Origin: Sarcophilus harrisii
Taxonomy: Eukaryota > Chordata > Mammalia > Dasyuromorphia > Dasyuridae
DNA: 64,000 nt
NCBI RefSeq assembly: GCF_902635505.1
Contig: NC_045427.1
Span: forward strand, 55,826,539-55,890,538
Direction of reading: 5' to 3'
Part shown: positions 1-10,639 of the stretch, in pieces
How the letters are laid out: every line of letters starts with the position of its first letter
How positions within the stretch are numbered: position 1 is the stretch's first letter
Made by a program: the position numbers and the translations under genes
The notes under the pieces: generated by a model
Seen by the model: only the letters and a program-made list of their open reading frames with translations
The model's database searches: none
What the model was told of the DNA's origin: nothing

Positions 1-63
1 GTGCTGCCCCACCTGTCTTATTTCTTTGTATTTCTTTTGCACATATCCTGTATTGACTCATTT

Positions 64-996
64 TATTTATTTTTATTATAGCTTTTTATTGACAGAATAT
101 ATACATGGGTAACTTTTTAACATTGTTCCTTGCACTCACTTCTGTTCCAACTTTTCCCTTCCCTCCTCCATTCCTTCCCCTAGATGGCAGGCAGTCTTGT
201 ACATGTTAAACATGTTAAAGTATATATTAAATACAATATATGTGTATACATCTGTACAGTTCTCTTGTTGCACAAGAAAAATCGGATTCAGAAGGTAAAA
301 ATAACCTGGGAAGAAAAACAAAAATGCAAGTAGTCCACATTCATTTCCCAATGTTCCTTCTCTGGGTATAGCTGGTTCTGGTCATTGATCAATTGGAACT
401 GAGTTGGATATTTTCATCGTCAAAGATATCCATTTCCATCAGAATACATCCTCTCATACAGTATTGTTGTTGATATAATGATCTCCTGGTTCTGCTCATT
501 TCACTCAGCATCAGTTCCTGTAAGTCTCTTCAGACCTCTCTGAAATCCTCCTATGGGTCATTTCTTTATAGAACAATAATATTCCATCACATTCATATAC
601 CGCAATTTATTCAGCCATTCTCCAATTGATGGGCATCCACTCAATTTCCAGTTTCTAGCCACTACAAAAAGGGGTGCCACAAACATTTTTGCACATACGG
701 ATCCCTTTCCCTTCTTTAAAGTTTATTGCTTCCCTTCTAATATTGTTTGCATTGGTTTGGTTGTATAAAAGCTTTTTAACTTGATATAATCAAAATTTTC
801 TATTTTGTGATCAATAATGATCTTTAGTTCTTCTTTGGTCACAAATTCCTTCCTCCTCCACAGGTCCGAGAGGCAAACGATTCTATGTTCCTCCAATATA
901 TTTATAATCTCGTTCTTTATGCCTAAATCATGAACCCATTTTGATCTTATCTTGGTGCATGGTGTTAAGTGTGGGTCCATGCCTAGTTTCTGCCAC
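64..996 (-). mobile_element. L1 3' end, 5'-truncated, with target duplication
   Basis: Minus-strand LINE-1: 3' UTR followed upstream by the ORF2 C-terminal part (SKWVHDLGIKNEIIN, KIENFDYIKLKSF), with an internal deletion near 715. It is flanked by a 15-bp direct repeat TGTATTGACTCATTT at 49-63 and 997-1011, marking a target-primed insertion. Confidence 0.9.
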
Positions 997-1059
997 TGTA
1001 TTGACTCATTTATGAATATACAGTCATGGGCTGTTTCTCCAAGGTAAAAACATTATTCT

Positions 1060-1545
1060 CTGATTGGGATTCAAAGTCCTTCTCTATCTGGCCCCCTGCT
1101 ACCTCTTCAGACTTCTCATGCCTCACTCCCAGAGACATATTCTTTAACCAGCAGCATTAGGCTCCTTACTGTTTCACAAACAAGTTACACCCCTCCTTGG
1201 TTCCAAATATTTTTTCTGATTGTCCCCCATGCCTGAAATGCTCTTTCTCCCTTTTCCACTCTGCCTACTTGACTTCTTGGCTTCCTTTAAGTCCCAACAA
1301 AAATCCCATCTCCTACAGGAAATCTTTCCCAATACCTCTTAATTCTAGTGCTTTCCCTTTTTAATTATTTCCTATTTATTTCCAGTTTATACACACAACT
1401 TGTTTGTACATATTTGTCTGCCTGTTGTCTACCTTATTAGACTGTGAGATACTCAATGGCAAGAACTTTTATTTTTCTTGTATTCCCAGTGCTTTGCACA
1501 GCACCTAGTACATAATAGCCACTTAATAAATGTTGACTGATTGAA
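1060..1545 (+). mobile_element. L2 LINE 3' end
   Basis: Degenerate L2: C-terminal ORF traces (TCAAAGTCCTTCTCTATCTGG, CCATGCCTGAAATGCTC) and the typical end TTAGACTGTGAG ... AGTGCTTTGCACAGCACCTAG ... TTAATAAATG. Old and non-coding. Confidence 0.75.
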
Positions 1546-2427
1546 GTAAACTCTTTAAGACCAGGTACTTTTGTAATTGTATACCCCTGCACAGTGGAGG
1601 TGCTCTGTAAATGATTCACTGAAGTCCAATTGGAATGAGGTCCTACTTTATCTCTGCCTCTGAGAATCCCTAGCTTCTTTCAGGGTTGACCTCAGATAAT
1701 AATATTTCCTATATTAGCCTTTCCTAGTTCCCCCAGTTGTCCATGCTTCCCTCCAAGGGCCCTTTGACATGCTGCATGTCTTATATGTCTTATTTACACT
1801 GAGAATATCCTCCCTTGTCCATCCTTTATAGCCTAACTCCTATCAATAAGAAAATATCACAGATACAGCCAGTTCTGGATAAAGTCACAAGCACAAACAA
1901 GAAAAACTTGAAATTGAGCTTTGAGCTCTTGAGAGCAAGACTGTGTGTGGATCACTTAGCATGTAACGGATTTTTTGCATGCTAGATTTTCAAAAGATAT
2001 GTCGAATGTTCTATTGTTTTCTTTAGTTTTTTACTTGAGAAGCTTATTTATCTAAATTTAGGGTTTTTTGCCTTGATTAGAGCTGTTAATAGCTCTAAAA
2101 ACATAATATATTATGTTAATATATATTAACATAATATATTAATATAATAATAATAACAAATGTGCTTCTCTTTTAAAAAAAGTTCATGTAAATAAAATTT
2201 TAATGAATAGAAAGTTAATAAAGAAAATCTGTGATGGGTTATTTTATGACACAGTCATGATCCTATTTATCTATTTGTAAATTCATGTTTTTGTATGCTG
2301 GATTTTCTTAAAATGAGGCATAAACTTAAGTGGGGAAAACTTTAGACTTCCTACACATCATGAATTCCACAAGGCTGAATACACGATGCTAATCATGATA
2401 GAAACTTCAACTTCATCAATTAGCTAT
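1546..2427. other. AT-rich intron sequence, nothing recognised
   Basis: No gene or clear repeat is seen apart from the palindrome at 2104-2141. Open frames are short. Confidence 0.5.
2104..2141. repeat. 38-bp perfect AT palindrome
   Basis: A perfect inverted repeat with no spacer, centred between 2122 and 2123, whose left arm reads TAATATATTATGTTAATAT. Only one GC pair per arm breaks the AT run. It can form a cruciform. Confidence 0.9.
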
Positions 2428-2442
2428 GAACACACCATTCTT

Positions 2443-2606
2443 TTTTTTCTTTTTTTTTTGCTCCCAAGCTTTTTATTATTATTTTAAAAATAACTTTTTA
2501 TTGACAAAACCCACGCCAGGGTAATTTTTTACGTTATCCCTTGCACTCACTTCTGTTCCGATTTTTCCCCTCCCTCCCTCCACTCCCTCCCCCAGATGGC
2601 AAGCAG
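2443..2606 (-). mobile_element. L1 3' UTR fragment with target duplication
   Basis: The last about 160 bp of the L1 3' UTR on the minus strand, flanked by GAACACACCATTCTT (2428-2442) and GAACATACCATTCTT (2607-2621). One mismatch in 15. Confidence 0.85.
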
Positions 2607-2875
2607 GAACATACCATTCTTAATTCTATATAAAATTCAACTACATTTCAGACACAAAGTAGTATTTCCTAATATCTACAGATGAAAGATATTTCTAGTA
2701 CTTTTCACATTTATCAACACCTTCAGAAATCAGATTGATCTTATAGAAATTTAAGATAAAAAAACAAAATGAGAAAGTGAGTTTGTCACATATCAGTAAC
2801 ACACAATGGCAACCTGCTGGCAGTTCTTACAGAAAAGCAGGCTTTTATCAGGGAAGAGGAAAGGAAGAAACATTC

Positions 2876-3105
2876 CTCTAGCACCTACTTTGTGCCAGTC
2901 ACTGTGCTAAACATTTTGCAGTTATTATCTTAACTGATCCTCACAACAAGCCTGGGAGGCAGGTGTTATTATTAACCCCATTTGACAGAAGAGAAGATTA
3001 AGGTTAAGCCTTGAAGTGCTTTGCCCAGTCACAGGATTAGTTAAGTACCTGAGGCTGGGTTTGAGCCCCGCAAGTCACTTAACCCCAATTGCCTCTAAAA
3101 GTAAA
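2876..3105 (-). repeat. CORE/MIR-type SINE plus adjoining SINE tail
   Basis: 2876-3065 is antisense MIR-type (CACCTACTTTGTGCCAGTCA ... TTTGACAGAAGAGAAGATTA). 3066-3105 is a sense WSINE1-like tail (CAAGTCACTTAACCCCAATT). The two may be separate insertions. Confidence 0.65.
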
Positions 3106-3650
3106 GAGAAATTTTGGAGGGAAAAGGACCCACGTGCAAAAACACCAGCTCTTTTTGTGATGGCAAAGAATAGGAAAAAGAGTAGAAACCCCTCAGTAGG
3201 GGAATGGTTGAAGAAGCTGTGGTATATGAAAGTAATGGAATATTATTGTTCTATTAAAAAAAAGATAAAAAAGTTGAATTTAGAAAGGCCTGGAAAGATT
3301 TATATGAACTGATGCTGAGTGAAATAAGTAGATCCAGGAATTTTATATAATAACAGCAAGAATGTGTGATGATCAATTATGAAAGATTTGGTTTTTCTCT
3401 GTGGTTCAGTGATCCAAAGCAATCCCAATAAACTTTTGGTAGAAAATGCCATCCACATGCAGAAAAAGAACTATAGAGATTGAATGTAAATCAATACATG
3501 TTATGTTCACTTTTTTTTTCTTTTTCTATTTTTTTTTTCTGTTGTGGGTTTTCCCTTTTGTTCTGATTTTTCTCTCCCAACATGATTTGTAAAGAAATGT
3601 GTATTTAAAAATTAATTTACATGTATAATAATAAAAAAAAATTAAAAAGT
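3106..3650 (+). mobile_element. L1 3' end (older subfamily)
   Basis: Sense L1 with ORF2 C-terminal remnants (GEWLKKLWYMKVMEYYCSIK), then a 3' UTR ending in an A-rich tail at about 3650. It ends about 110 bp from the 46-bp DUS2 exon. Confidence 0.8.
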
Positions 3651-3763
3651 AGGGAAGGGGGTGACATGGGAAAAATGAAAATCTATTTAAAACCAGCCAT
3701 CACAAATTGAATATGAAATATAAAACATTCCAAAAAAGAGCCAGGGAAGAGCCCTGTGCTTAC

Positions 3764-3809
3764 CATTAACAACTCTCTTGCACTGAAGCATCTTAATGTC
3801 AATCAGCTC
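3764..3809 (-). CDS. DUS2: DUS2 second coding exon (46 bp)
   Basis: This short exon reads ELIDIKMLQCKRVVN plus one base and continues in phase from the exon ending ...YCE at 13257. Human DUS2 has ELIDLKMIQCKRVVN at this point, so two conservative differences are seen. The minus-strand acceptor is ...TTCTTGACAG|GAG and the donor is AATG|GTAAGC (3764/3763). It is 15 codons plus one base, so it ends in phase 1. It is too short to stand out as an open frame and was found by searching for the DUS2 sequence expected next. In the enzyme it lies just after the first barrel strand. Confidence 0.92.
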
Positions 3810-4189
3810 CTGTCAAGAAATGAAAGTACACTAAATTAGTCCTTTGGCAGGAAGAGCTCTCCCACTTGGGGGAGGGGGGGGAAAGGATGTTTCCCAGCAT
3901 TCTCAGAGCAGCGCCTGTGCCTGTGACAACATTTAAAAATAAGGTAATCAGAGACAACAGCATCAAGACCATGAATCCTCTCCTAAATACTCAGCACCCA
4001 TCAGAGCCCAGCTGATGACATATGCTGGGACCTCATTTTAGGAATGGCATGCCCAATTTGGGGTCTGGATGACCATACCCTCTGAGGGAACTGCAGATGT
4101 TTATTTTGGAGAAGAGAAGGGGGTGGGCTCCTGGACTGCCTTCAACCATCTGGAAGACAGTCATGGGGAGGAGGGATGACTCTGCCTTG

Positions 4190-4387
4190 TCCCAGAGAGA
4201 GGAATGAGAACTACCAAGTGGAAACTGAAAAAAAGATATTTTGTTCAATAAGAAAGGACTTAATAATCTGAGTTATCTCGAAATGGCATGGGGCTGTTTG
4301 AGGGGTGGGATGGGCGGTAGCTCGAAGGTCATCCTTCTTTTGGGATGTTGTTGCAGACATTCATATTTCTCAGGGGATTGACTAAGT
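4190..4387 (-). mobile_element. Possible CR1/L3-type LINE remnant
   Basis: The stretch resembles the antisense 3' end of a CR1-like LINE (fragments like GAACTACCAAGTGGAAACTG). Very degraded; assignment uncertain. The flanking 3810-4190 holds nothing recognised. Confidence 0.3.
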
Positions 4388-4574
4388 CAGGGCTTCTTAA
4401 ACTTTCTCCACTCATGACCCTTTTTTGCCCAAGAAAATTTTTTATGTGACCCTGGGGATATAGTTTTGTAAAATAGGTACACAAATCAAACATTAACTGA
4501 TAACGTAAGTCTGTGACCCTTTCATTCAATTACATGAGCCCACATGGTTACAACCCCCAGTTTAAGAAGCTTTG
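4388..4574 (+). mobile_element. Short hAT-type DNA transposon, family A copy 1
   Basis: A non-autonomous element about 187 bp long with terminal inverted repeats CAGGGCTTCTTAAACTTT / AGTTTAAGAAGCTTTG. Flanking 8-mers GACTAAGT and GACTTGAT may be a decayed 8-bp target duplication. A second copy lies at 40938-41126. Confidence 0.7.
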
Positions 4575-4978
4575 GACTTGATGACTCCTGGGGCTTCCTT
4601 CTCTTCCAAGGTTCCAAGAGATATAAAAATGGGATGGCCTAATTTACCAATCTTCAATTTAGGGAGAAATCTGGGTGGCCCAAATCCAGGGACCCCGGGT
4701 ATTGAGTTGAGTGTTTCTGATTCAATCAGCAAAGAAGCACACAGTAGCTTCCCTTCTGACCAGCTGACAGGCCTCTTGAGCTACAGCTGATGTTTGTTCA
4801 TCATCACGCTTTGTTTTGAAACATGCCATCTCAGCTGCTGTGCATGGTTTGGTGAATCTCAGTTTTTTTTTCACCCATTTTTGAGTATAAACAATGCACT
4901 ACCAAAATGAAAAAGAATGCCATATGCTCACAGACAGTCTGAATAAACCATTCTTTCTTTTTCTCTGGTCACCTAAAT

Positions 4979-5172
4979 CTTTTTTATTTTTATTTATGTA
5001 TTTGTCCGTTTGCTTGTTTATTTATCTATTTAATTTCCTGAGGCAATTGGGTTTAAGTGACTTGCCCAGAGTCACACAGCTGGGAAGTGTGAAGTGCTTG
5101 AAGTCACATTTGACTTCAGGTCTTCCTGACTTCAGGGCTGGTGCTCTATCCACTATGACACCTAGCTGCCCA
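4979..5172 (-). repeat. WSINE1-like SINE
   Basis: Antisense SINE with the core GGGTTTAAGTGACTTGCCCA and the head CACCTAGCTGCC at its right end; T-rich stretch 4979-5035 is its tail. Confidence 0.8.
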
Positions 5173-5269
5173 CACTTAAATCTTTTATCTTGGAAAACAC
5201 TGTGCCCACCAGATTCAAGGTGAGGGAACCCAATCAAGAACAGAGTTCAGGCAGCAAAATTAGTTGTAT

Positions 5270-5560
5270 TCACCCTTGATCCTGTTGCTTCCCTGCTCCA
5301 AAACCTTCTAAGGCTCCCTATATTGGGCGAGTAAAACGCAAATTCCTCAGCCTAGTAAGCAAGGCCCTCCAAAAGTGTGGCTGCAGCCTCATTCCTTATC
5401 ACCTCTGCTCCTGCCCTCTCTGCTCCATTCCCGCCGGACTCCCAGCTCATCCCGCTCTCACCCCATTTAAGCAGGCCATTTCCTCACGTTTGACACGAAG
5501 TCCCCTCCACACCTCCCTGTCTCGTCTCCTCCCCGAAGCTTCCCTTCCTCATCTCCTCCC
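5270..5560 (+). mobile_element. L2 LINE fragment at CpG island edge
   Basis: L2 C-terminal ORF remnants (TTGCTTCCCTGCTCCAAAAC, AAGGCTCCCTATATTG, AAATTCCTCAGCCTAG). GC content rises along it into the CpG island. Confidence 0.6.
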
Positions 5561-6204
5561 TCTCTCCGGCATTTCCTCCCGATTCCTCTAGCCTGGTCCC
5601 AAAGCCTTCTCCGAGAGACCCGGCGCGCCCCCTCGGAGCCAGACCCGCGGGCACTCCCCCTCTACGGCGCCTCACTGGCCAGAGGATCTGCCATGCACGA
5701 GGTGCCCCACCGAGTTGCGCCGAACCCCGTCACCGGAGGACCAGCCCCGTGCCAACGTTTCGGACAGCCGAAAACGCTTTCTTTTAGCGTCACTGTAGTG
5801 ATACTTTGTTTCCCACACGGCCGCCCCCACTTTCTTCCGCCGGCGAACAGCCCGCCCCGGACCCCCACGCGGCGGGAATGTGCAGGCCGGCTCCCAGCGC
5901 CGCCAGGGAAAGGAGGGGCCAGGAGCGAAGGCGACTTCCGGCGGCCAGCCGGCAGCCCCGGAGAAGGCCGGCTCCCAGCGCGCTCCTCAGCCGCGGGCCT
6001 TGGCCAGCTTCTCTCCCCGGTTTCCTCCCCATGACACGGGAGGAAGGGAAGGAAGGACGCGATTCGCAGGGAGCCCTGCTTGGGCCGCACCCGCCGCCCG
6101 GCCCTCCTCCGGGCCTCGTGCGGCCGGTGCTATCATCTGTGCTGGGGACCCAGGTCCGGAACAGACTGTCCCTGTCCCCGGAACAGAGGGCTGGCCGGAC
6201 CCAG

Positions 6205-6290
6205 GGGCGGCTGGGAAAGAGCGCTCGCGCCGGAGCCAGAGATCGCGGGTTCGAATCCCGCTGCCTCCCCGGGGCCGGCTGCTTCTGCAG
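6205..6290 (+). repeat. MIR-like SINE head inside the CpG island
   Basis: The segment aligns by eye to the tRNA-related half of MIR: GGAAAGAGCGCTCGCGCC, GGAGCCAGAGATCG, then GGGTTCGAATCCCG with an intact RNA polymerase III B-box (GGTTCGAATCC). It does not fold as a tRNA, because no 5' strand pairs with the 3' TGCCTCC. Confidence 0.5.
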
Positions 6291-6365
6291 ATTTAAGGAG
6301 AGACCCGAGTCCCGAGGTTCCGCGCTCGCCGGCTTCCGCCGGGGCTGCGGAAAGCCAGCCTTCCA

Positions 6366-6382
6366 GCCGCCAGGGGGCAGCA
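6366..6382 (+). promoter_or_regulatory. CTCF-type motif
   Basis: GCCGCCAGGGGGCAGCA fits the CTCF core CCASYAGRKGGCRSY with one mismatch (G for A). It lies inside the intronic CpG island. A weaker match in the opposite direction (GAGGGGGCAGT on the minus strand, about 6949-6967) lies 0.58 kb away. Confidence 0.6.
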
Positions 6383-7479
6383 CGTCCCTTTGCCTGCGCA
6401 GAATGCAAACCCAAGAGGCAGCCGCGTGCTCCCTCTCTCTTCCCCAATGAAGACTGCACTTGGTGCTCGGGGCAAAGCGATCCCGGGCCTGGCTCTCCCG
6501 GACCGGCCGCTGGGGGCGAGCCCGACCCGAGAACACGGGGAGGCGCTTTACATAACTAAGGGTGCAGCCGCCAGCTGAGCCTGCGGAGGGCGGGGAGCTG
6601 CGAGAACACCAACGCGCGGTCACTGGCCACAACAAACAAGTGACGGAGACCCATGCCGGCGACTCCGCCACGAAGCGGCGCCCTCGCCGGAACGTCCTCG
6701 GCTCCGCCTCCCTTCTCCCCGTTCCCGCCAACTTCCGGCTGGGGTTGGTGCCGCGGCCCCGAGTCCGTGCGCGGACAGGGCCTCTGCTGGGAGTGAAAGC
6801 GAGCTCTGCGGAGCAGCTCCTTGTCCCAGGCTCCCCCCGCGCCTGTGTTTTCTCGCACCCCCGGGGGGGTGGGGGACAAGCAGCTCCCCTGCGTCCCGCT
6901 CCCTTTTCGGGTGTGGTTCCCCCTCCCTGCCGCTCTCGGGCTCTCAGTTACTGCCCCCTCGGGGCGTAATCACCACGTAGCGCTCACAGGCGGAGGCTCT
7001 CTCTCCCTTCTCGGGCAGCCGGGATCCCCGGGGTTTCTTTATCACCACGTTCCCTTGCTTACTTATTTTCCCAGTCGCGGTACAAGAACGGATCCGAGTC
7101 AGGGGCAGGTGTAGGGCGTGGGAAGGAGCGGCGGGGCCTACTTGGGTCCCGATACATCCCTCCGGGGTCCCTCAGAGTCTCTTCCTTGTAAGTGGTGAGT
7201 TCTTCAGGGACCTCAGGGCAAGCTCAGGCAGGGACTCTCTGAACCCAAGCCCCGAGGGCCCCTAATCCCGGTTTGAGGTCGGAGTGAGGCCGCCGCAGGC
7301 TCCGAGATTCCCTCGCCTGCTTCCGGTCCTTTCCCAGATCGGCGTTCGAGCTCCTGCCCTTGGGGCAGCCTTTCCCGGCTGGACCCCTTCTCGAAGTGCT
7401 TGCAAGCCTCCGGCTATCTCCTTGTGGCACCTCGGACTGGAAGAAAGGCCCTCAGATTACGTGGTCCTCTCTCAGCCTG

Positions 7480-8440
7480 GTGCTCTTCTTATTCGGAACT
7501 GTCAGAGTGGTTGTATGCAAGTCCTATTCACTCTGCCATGTGGAGGTCTCTAGCCTATAACTTTAAAAACTGTTTTTCTTTAATTAAAACCATACATCTT
7601 CAACCCCCTAAAAAGTGACTGGTAAAGAGCATGAAAGAAACTGAATTGAACTTATATTAGACCACAATTTTTAAAATGGAAAAAAAATCCTGAAAAAAAA
7701 AAAAATTCTCATCAGAACTGAGCTTTCAAAAATCTTCTTTGTTACTACCAACACTAGCAAGGACTCCTCTACAGCATGGCCCTATTCAACAGGGAGTACG
7801 ATAGTGTTTCTCCTTGTCATTTCAGTGGAGAAGCTTCTTTCCTATAAGTTTCCAACTTCTTTGATGCTCAAGGGAAAATGCTTCAAACACTAAGAAAATG
7901 TCAACAGACACAAATAAGCTAAGACATTGTTTTTTTGTCCTGTATATTAATACCCAAAAGGCTGGAAATTAAGAAAACTTTGAAAGACCAACCTGAGAGG
8001 AATCAAAACAGAACATTTTTTCCTTAATTCACAAGGCAGAGGAAATCAAAATAGGATAAAATTCTTTGTTTCAAAGTAATTTTTTATGTTAATTGATCCA
8101 CTTATTCTTTCTAGTATTAATACTAGACTAGCTAAATTAATATTAGTTAATACAATTATAATAATAACCAAAATCTTCTCATGGGTCCTGAAAAGGTATC
8201 AAGCATTTACTAACACTCTTTCTTTTTAATACGGGGATTTCAGTGATATAAGGGACTGCATTGGGGAAAACCCTACTACCAATGCTGACAGGCATGAGTA
8301 GTCTGGAGCAATGAGAAATTATTGACTTTTCTGGGACTATACAGTCAATGTGACAGTTAAGAGCAGAATTTAGGCTTTCCTGACTCTTGAGGATATGTTT
8401 CTGTCACTTATGCCAGGCTAACTTAACACATACACATTCT
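7480..8440. other. Intron, little recognised
   Basis: AT-rich sequence without a gene. A degraded antisense MIR-like stretch may occur at about 8245-8425. Confidence 0.4.
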
Positions 8441-8700
8441 CTATACATCCAGGTATATGAATATACGTACAGAAGAACTCTACAATCATCTATACATATA
8501 TATACACATGTAGTCATGCAAATGTATATGTGCACATATGTATAGGTATTCAGATATACTTATACACACATCAAAAAAATGCTTGCACATGAGTGTGTAT
8601 ATATACATACTAGTACACCCATACTCCACGCACTCATGTGTACTTATGTATGTATACAGGTCTAGATAGGTTTACACTCTCTCTCTCTCTCTCTCTCATC
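8440..8700. repeat. Degenerate (ATAC/TG)-rich and (CT)n simple repeat
   Basis: Imperfect ATACATATAC/TGTGTATATA sequence, ending in a pure CT run at about 8678-8697. Confidence 0.8.
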
Positions 8701-8799
8701 TTGAAACATGGAGAATTACACTATCGGAAAAAAAGTATTCAGCTTTGCCCTCCTGGTTAACTTGCACAGGAGCAGCTAGAGTTTGAAAGCATAAAATAC

Positions 8800-8945
8800 A
8801 CACTTTTGTGTAAACAAAAGCTGGTAGCAACCCATGTGTTGAATAATCTGGGAGGGGTGACACAAACTGTGCTATGTGAATGTAATGGAATATTACTGTG
8901 CCCCAAGAAATGAGAAACAGGAAATGTAAAGAAATAAGGTCTTCC
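8800..8945 (+). mobile_element. Old L1 ORF2 remnant
   Basis: Decayed sense copy of the L1 ORF2 C-terminus: CTATGTGAATGTAATGGAAT reads as YVNVMEYYC. Confidence 0.6.
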
Positions 8946-8959
8946 TCTTCTCCCCACCC

Positions 8960-10015
8960 CTGCCTTCACACACAGGGACTTCCATTTACATTTTGATGAC
9001 CCTCACAAAACTTAGCTCCCAAGATCCACATCTTCATTCTACCTTCTTTATCCAAGAGACTGCTATTTCTTCCTTACCCACAAATGCTTCTGGCAAGAAC
9101 TCTTCTCTCATCTAGTTACCCCTGCCCTTTACTGGGGAGGCTGGTCTTGCCTCCAGTCATCCCCTTTTAAAACCCAGCCCAGGTTCATTACAACCACAGA
9201 TCCTCTCTCCTTCCTGTGTAAAACTTCCTGTGGAACATGATGGAAGAAGGACCTGTGCTGTCCCTGAGAACTACTATGGACTGAGGCTCCCCGATCCTGG
9301 CTGGGCCTCCCTGATGCCTTAGTCTTCACTGACAGGCTCTCTCTCCCCCCCACCTCAGCACCTGCTTCAAACTTTCCTCTCAGGGCCTCCTCCCTTCCAC
9401 TGAACCAGCCCCCTCTGCTCCCGAGTTCTAACCCTAAATGACTTCACTGGCATCCCCCACTCCATTGGCCTTTACTTTGTTTCTGAGGTTGTAGTGATCC
9501 TTTCCCTTTGAACAAAATGATAATAACCAATGATCTGGGGACATCCAGAATTCCCTTCTTTTTCTAGTGTCTTGATTTTAAACGTTTGATTTCTGAAAGG
9601 ACACTACTGAAAATTAACTGGACTAACTTTTGTTCAGAACCCACCCAAAGTGTTCTGCTCAGGTTTGGGTAGGGATAAATTTTTTGACTAGACTGCTCAA
9701 AACTGGGGCTAACTTAGATGTAAATGGCTTAATCAAAGCTCAGGCTCAGCGCCTCACAGTAATATTTACTCTTCTCATTAATTGTTAACCACTTGGAGTT
9801 AACTGCCACCCTAGACAACATCTACTTTTGAAGGGCATAAAACTTAGGAGTTCACTGCCTTGATTGTCTTTGGTCTAAGAGGGAAAAGCCAAATGATGCC
9901 CTTTTATCAGGATGCTGGCATTATTAATAAAATTATTAAATTACCCAGAAATTATGTTAGACAAATACCAAATGCCATACCCTCTACTAGTACCCCGATT
10001 CTACTCTCTCCCATC
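8960..10015. other. Intron, no gene recognised
   Basis: CT-rich sequence at 8960-9560 followed by unique-looking sequence to about 10 kb. No exon, RNA gene or clear repeat was identified. Confidence 0.4.
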
Positions 10016-10017
10016 TC

Positions 10018-10630
10018 TTCCGCGTTGGTTGGCTGGTGTCCTTTGTACTTGAAGAGGACCAAAACGTCATCACTATGTTAGAGTCCAGGTGCAGCATGTC
10101 CAACTGTGGCCAATCAGACCAACACAACCTTGGAATGCTCTGCCACAGGTCAGATACCAATAGTTCATGTGAACATTTGGGGGCTCCTCTAATTTTCCTC
10201 TGAGCTAATTCAATTCTGCTTTGCCCATAGAGCACACACAGTACCTTCTCTGATGAGGGCACATCATGCTGGGCAGTACTGTCCCAGTGCCTCCTGTGTC
10301 ATACAATCGATTGTAACATTCTTAAGAGAGATTTTGAGAAGATCCTTGAATCGTTTTTTCTAATCACTTGGTGAACCCTTGCCCTGTGTGAGTTCTCCAT
10401 AAAATAATCTTTTTTGGGCAAGCATACATTTGACATTCGAACAATATGATCAGCCCAATGGAGTTGTGCTCTCTGCGGTAGTTGGAACACTTGGCAGTTT
10501 ACTTCCAGAAAGGAGCTCAGTGCCTGGTACCTGATCTTCAAAATCTTCCTGGGACAATTCAAATGGAAGCGATTCTGTTTCTGGCTTGGTACTGATATAC
10601 TCTCTTCTGAGAGTTTGTTCTGGATCATCT
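10018..10630 (-). mobile_element. LINE 3' end with reverse-transcriptase C-terminus (clade not resolved)
   Basis: The minus strand encodes LHWADHIVRMSNVCLPKKDY, the post-RT 'WAGHVVRM...LPK' segment common to several non-LTR clades. It ends in a 3' tail ATGACGTTTTGGTCCTCTTC that also ends the repeats near 11690 and 50940. Decayed. Confidence 0.6.
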
Positions 10631-10639
10631 TCAGGTATT

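Larger units (their letters stand above)
5400..7450. promoter_or_regulatory. Intronic CpG island of unknown gene
   Basis: About 2 kb of very GC- and CpG-rich DNA between the two DUS2 coding exons, with AT-rich DNA on both sides. Its left shoulder overlaps an old L2 fragment. Visible motifs: ACTTCCGG (ETS/GABPA type) at 5934-5941 and 6731-6738, TGCGCA (NRF1 core) at 6395-6400, a strong CTCF-type motif at 6366-6382, and a plus-strand donor-like CTTGTAAGTGG near 7185. Many open frames occur on both strands, the longest 313 codons at 5790-6731 minus, but all overlap one another, are Arg/Pro/Gly-rich and show no known domain, so they are read as GC shadows. It may drive a non-coding RNA or an N-terminally shortened DUS2 transcript; both are inference. 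Confidence 0.75.

Noticed and set aside
4033-4248. Minus frame of 71 codons next to the DUS2 exon
   Set aside because: No splice context in phase with DUS2 and no similarity; the CCATCTGGAAGAC inside only resembles a DUS2 segment by chance and lies on the wrong side of the exon.
6200-6275. tRNA gene (perfect-looking T-arm GGGTTCGAATCCC)
   Set aside because: No acceptor-stem partner for TGCCTCC and no proper D- or anticodon arm; fits a SINE head instead.
5484-7600. Many long open frames on both strands in the intronic CpG island (up to 313 codons)
   Set aside because: They overlap in several frames, are Arg/Pro/Gly/Ala-rich and show no domain or conserved segment. High GC lowers stop frequency, which explains them.
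10018-10630. Host gene on the minus strand (91- and 109-codon frames)
   Set aside because: The frames carry the post-RT segment of a non-LTR retrotransposon and its shared 3' tail.
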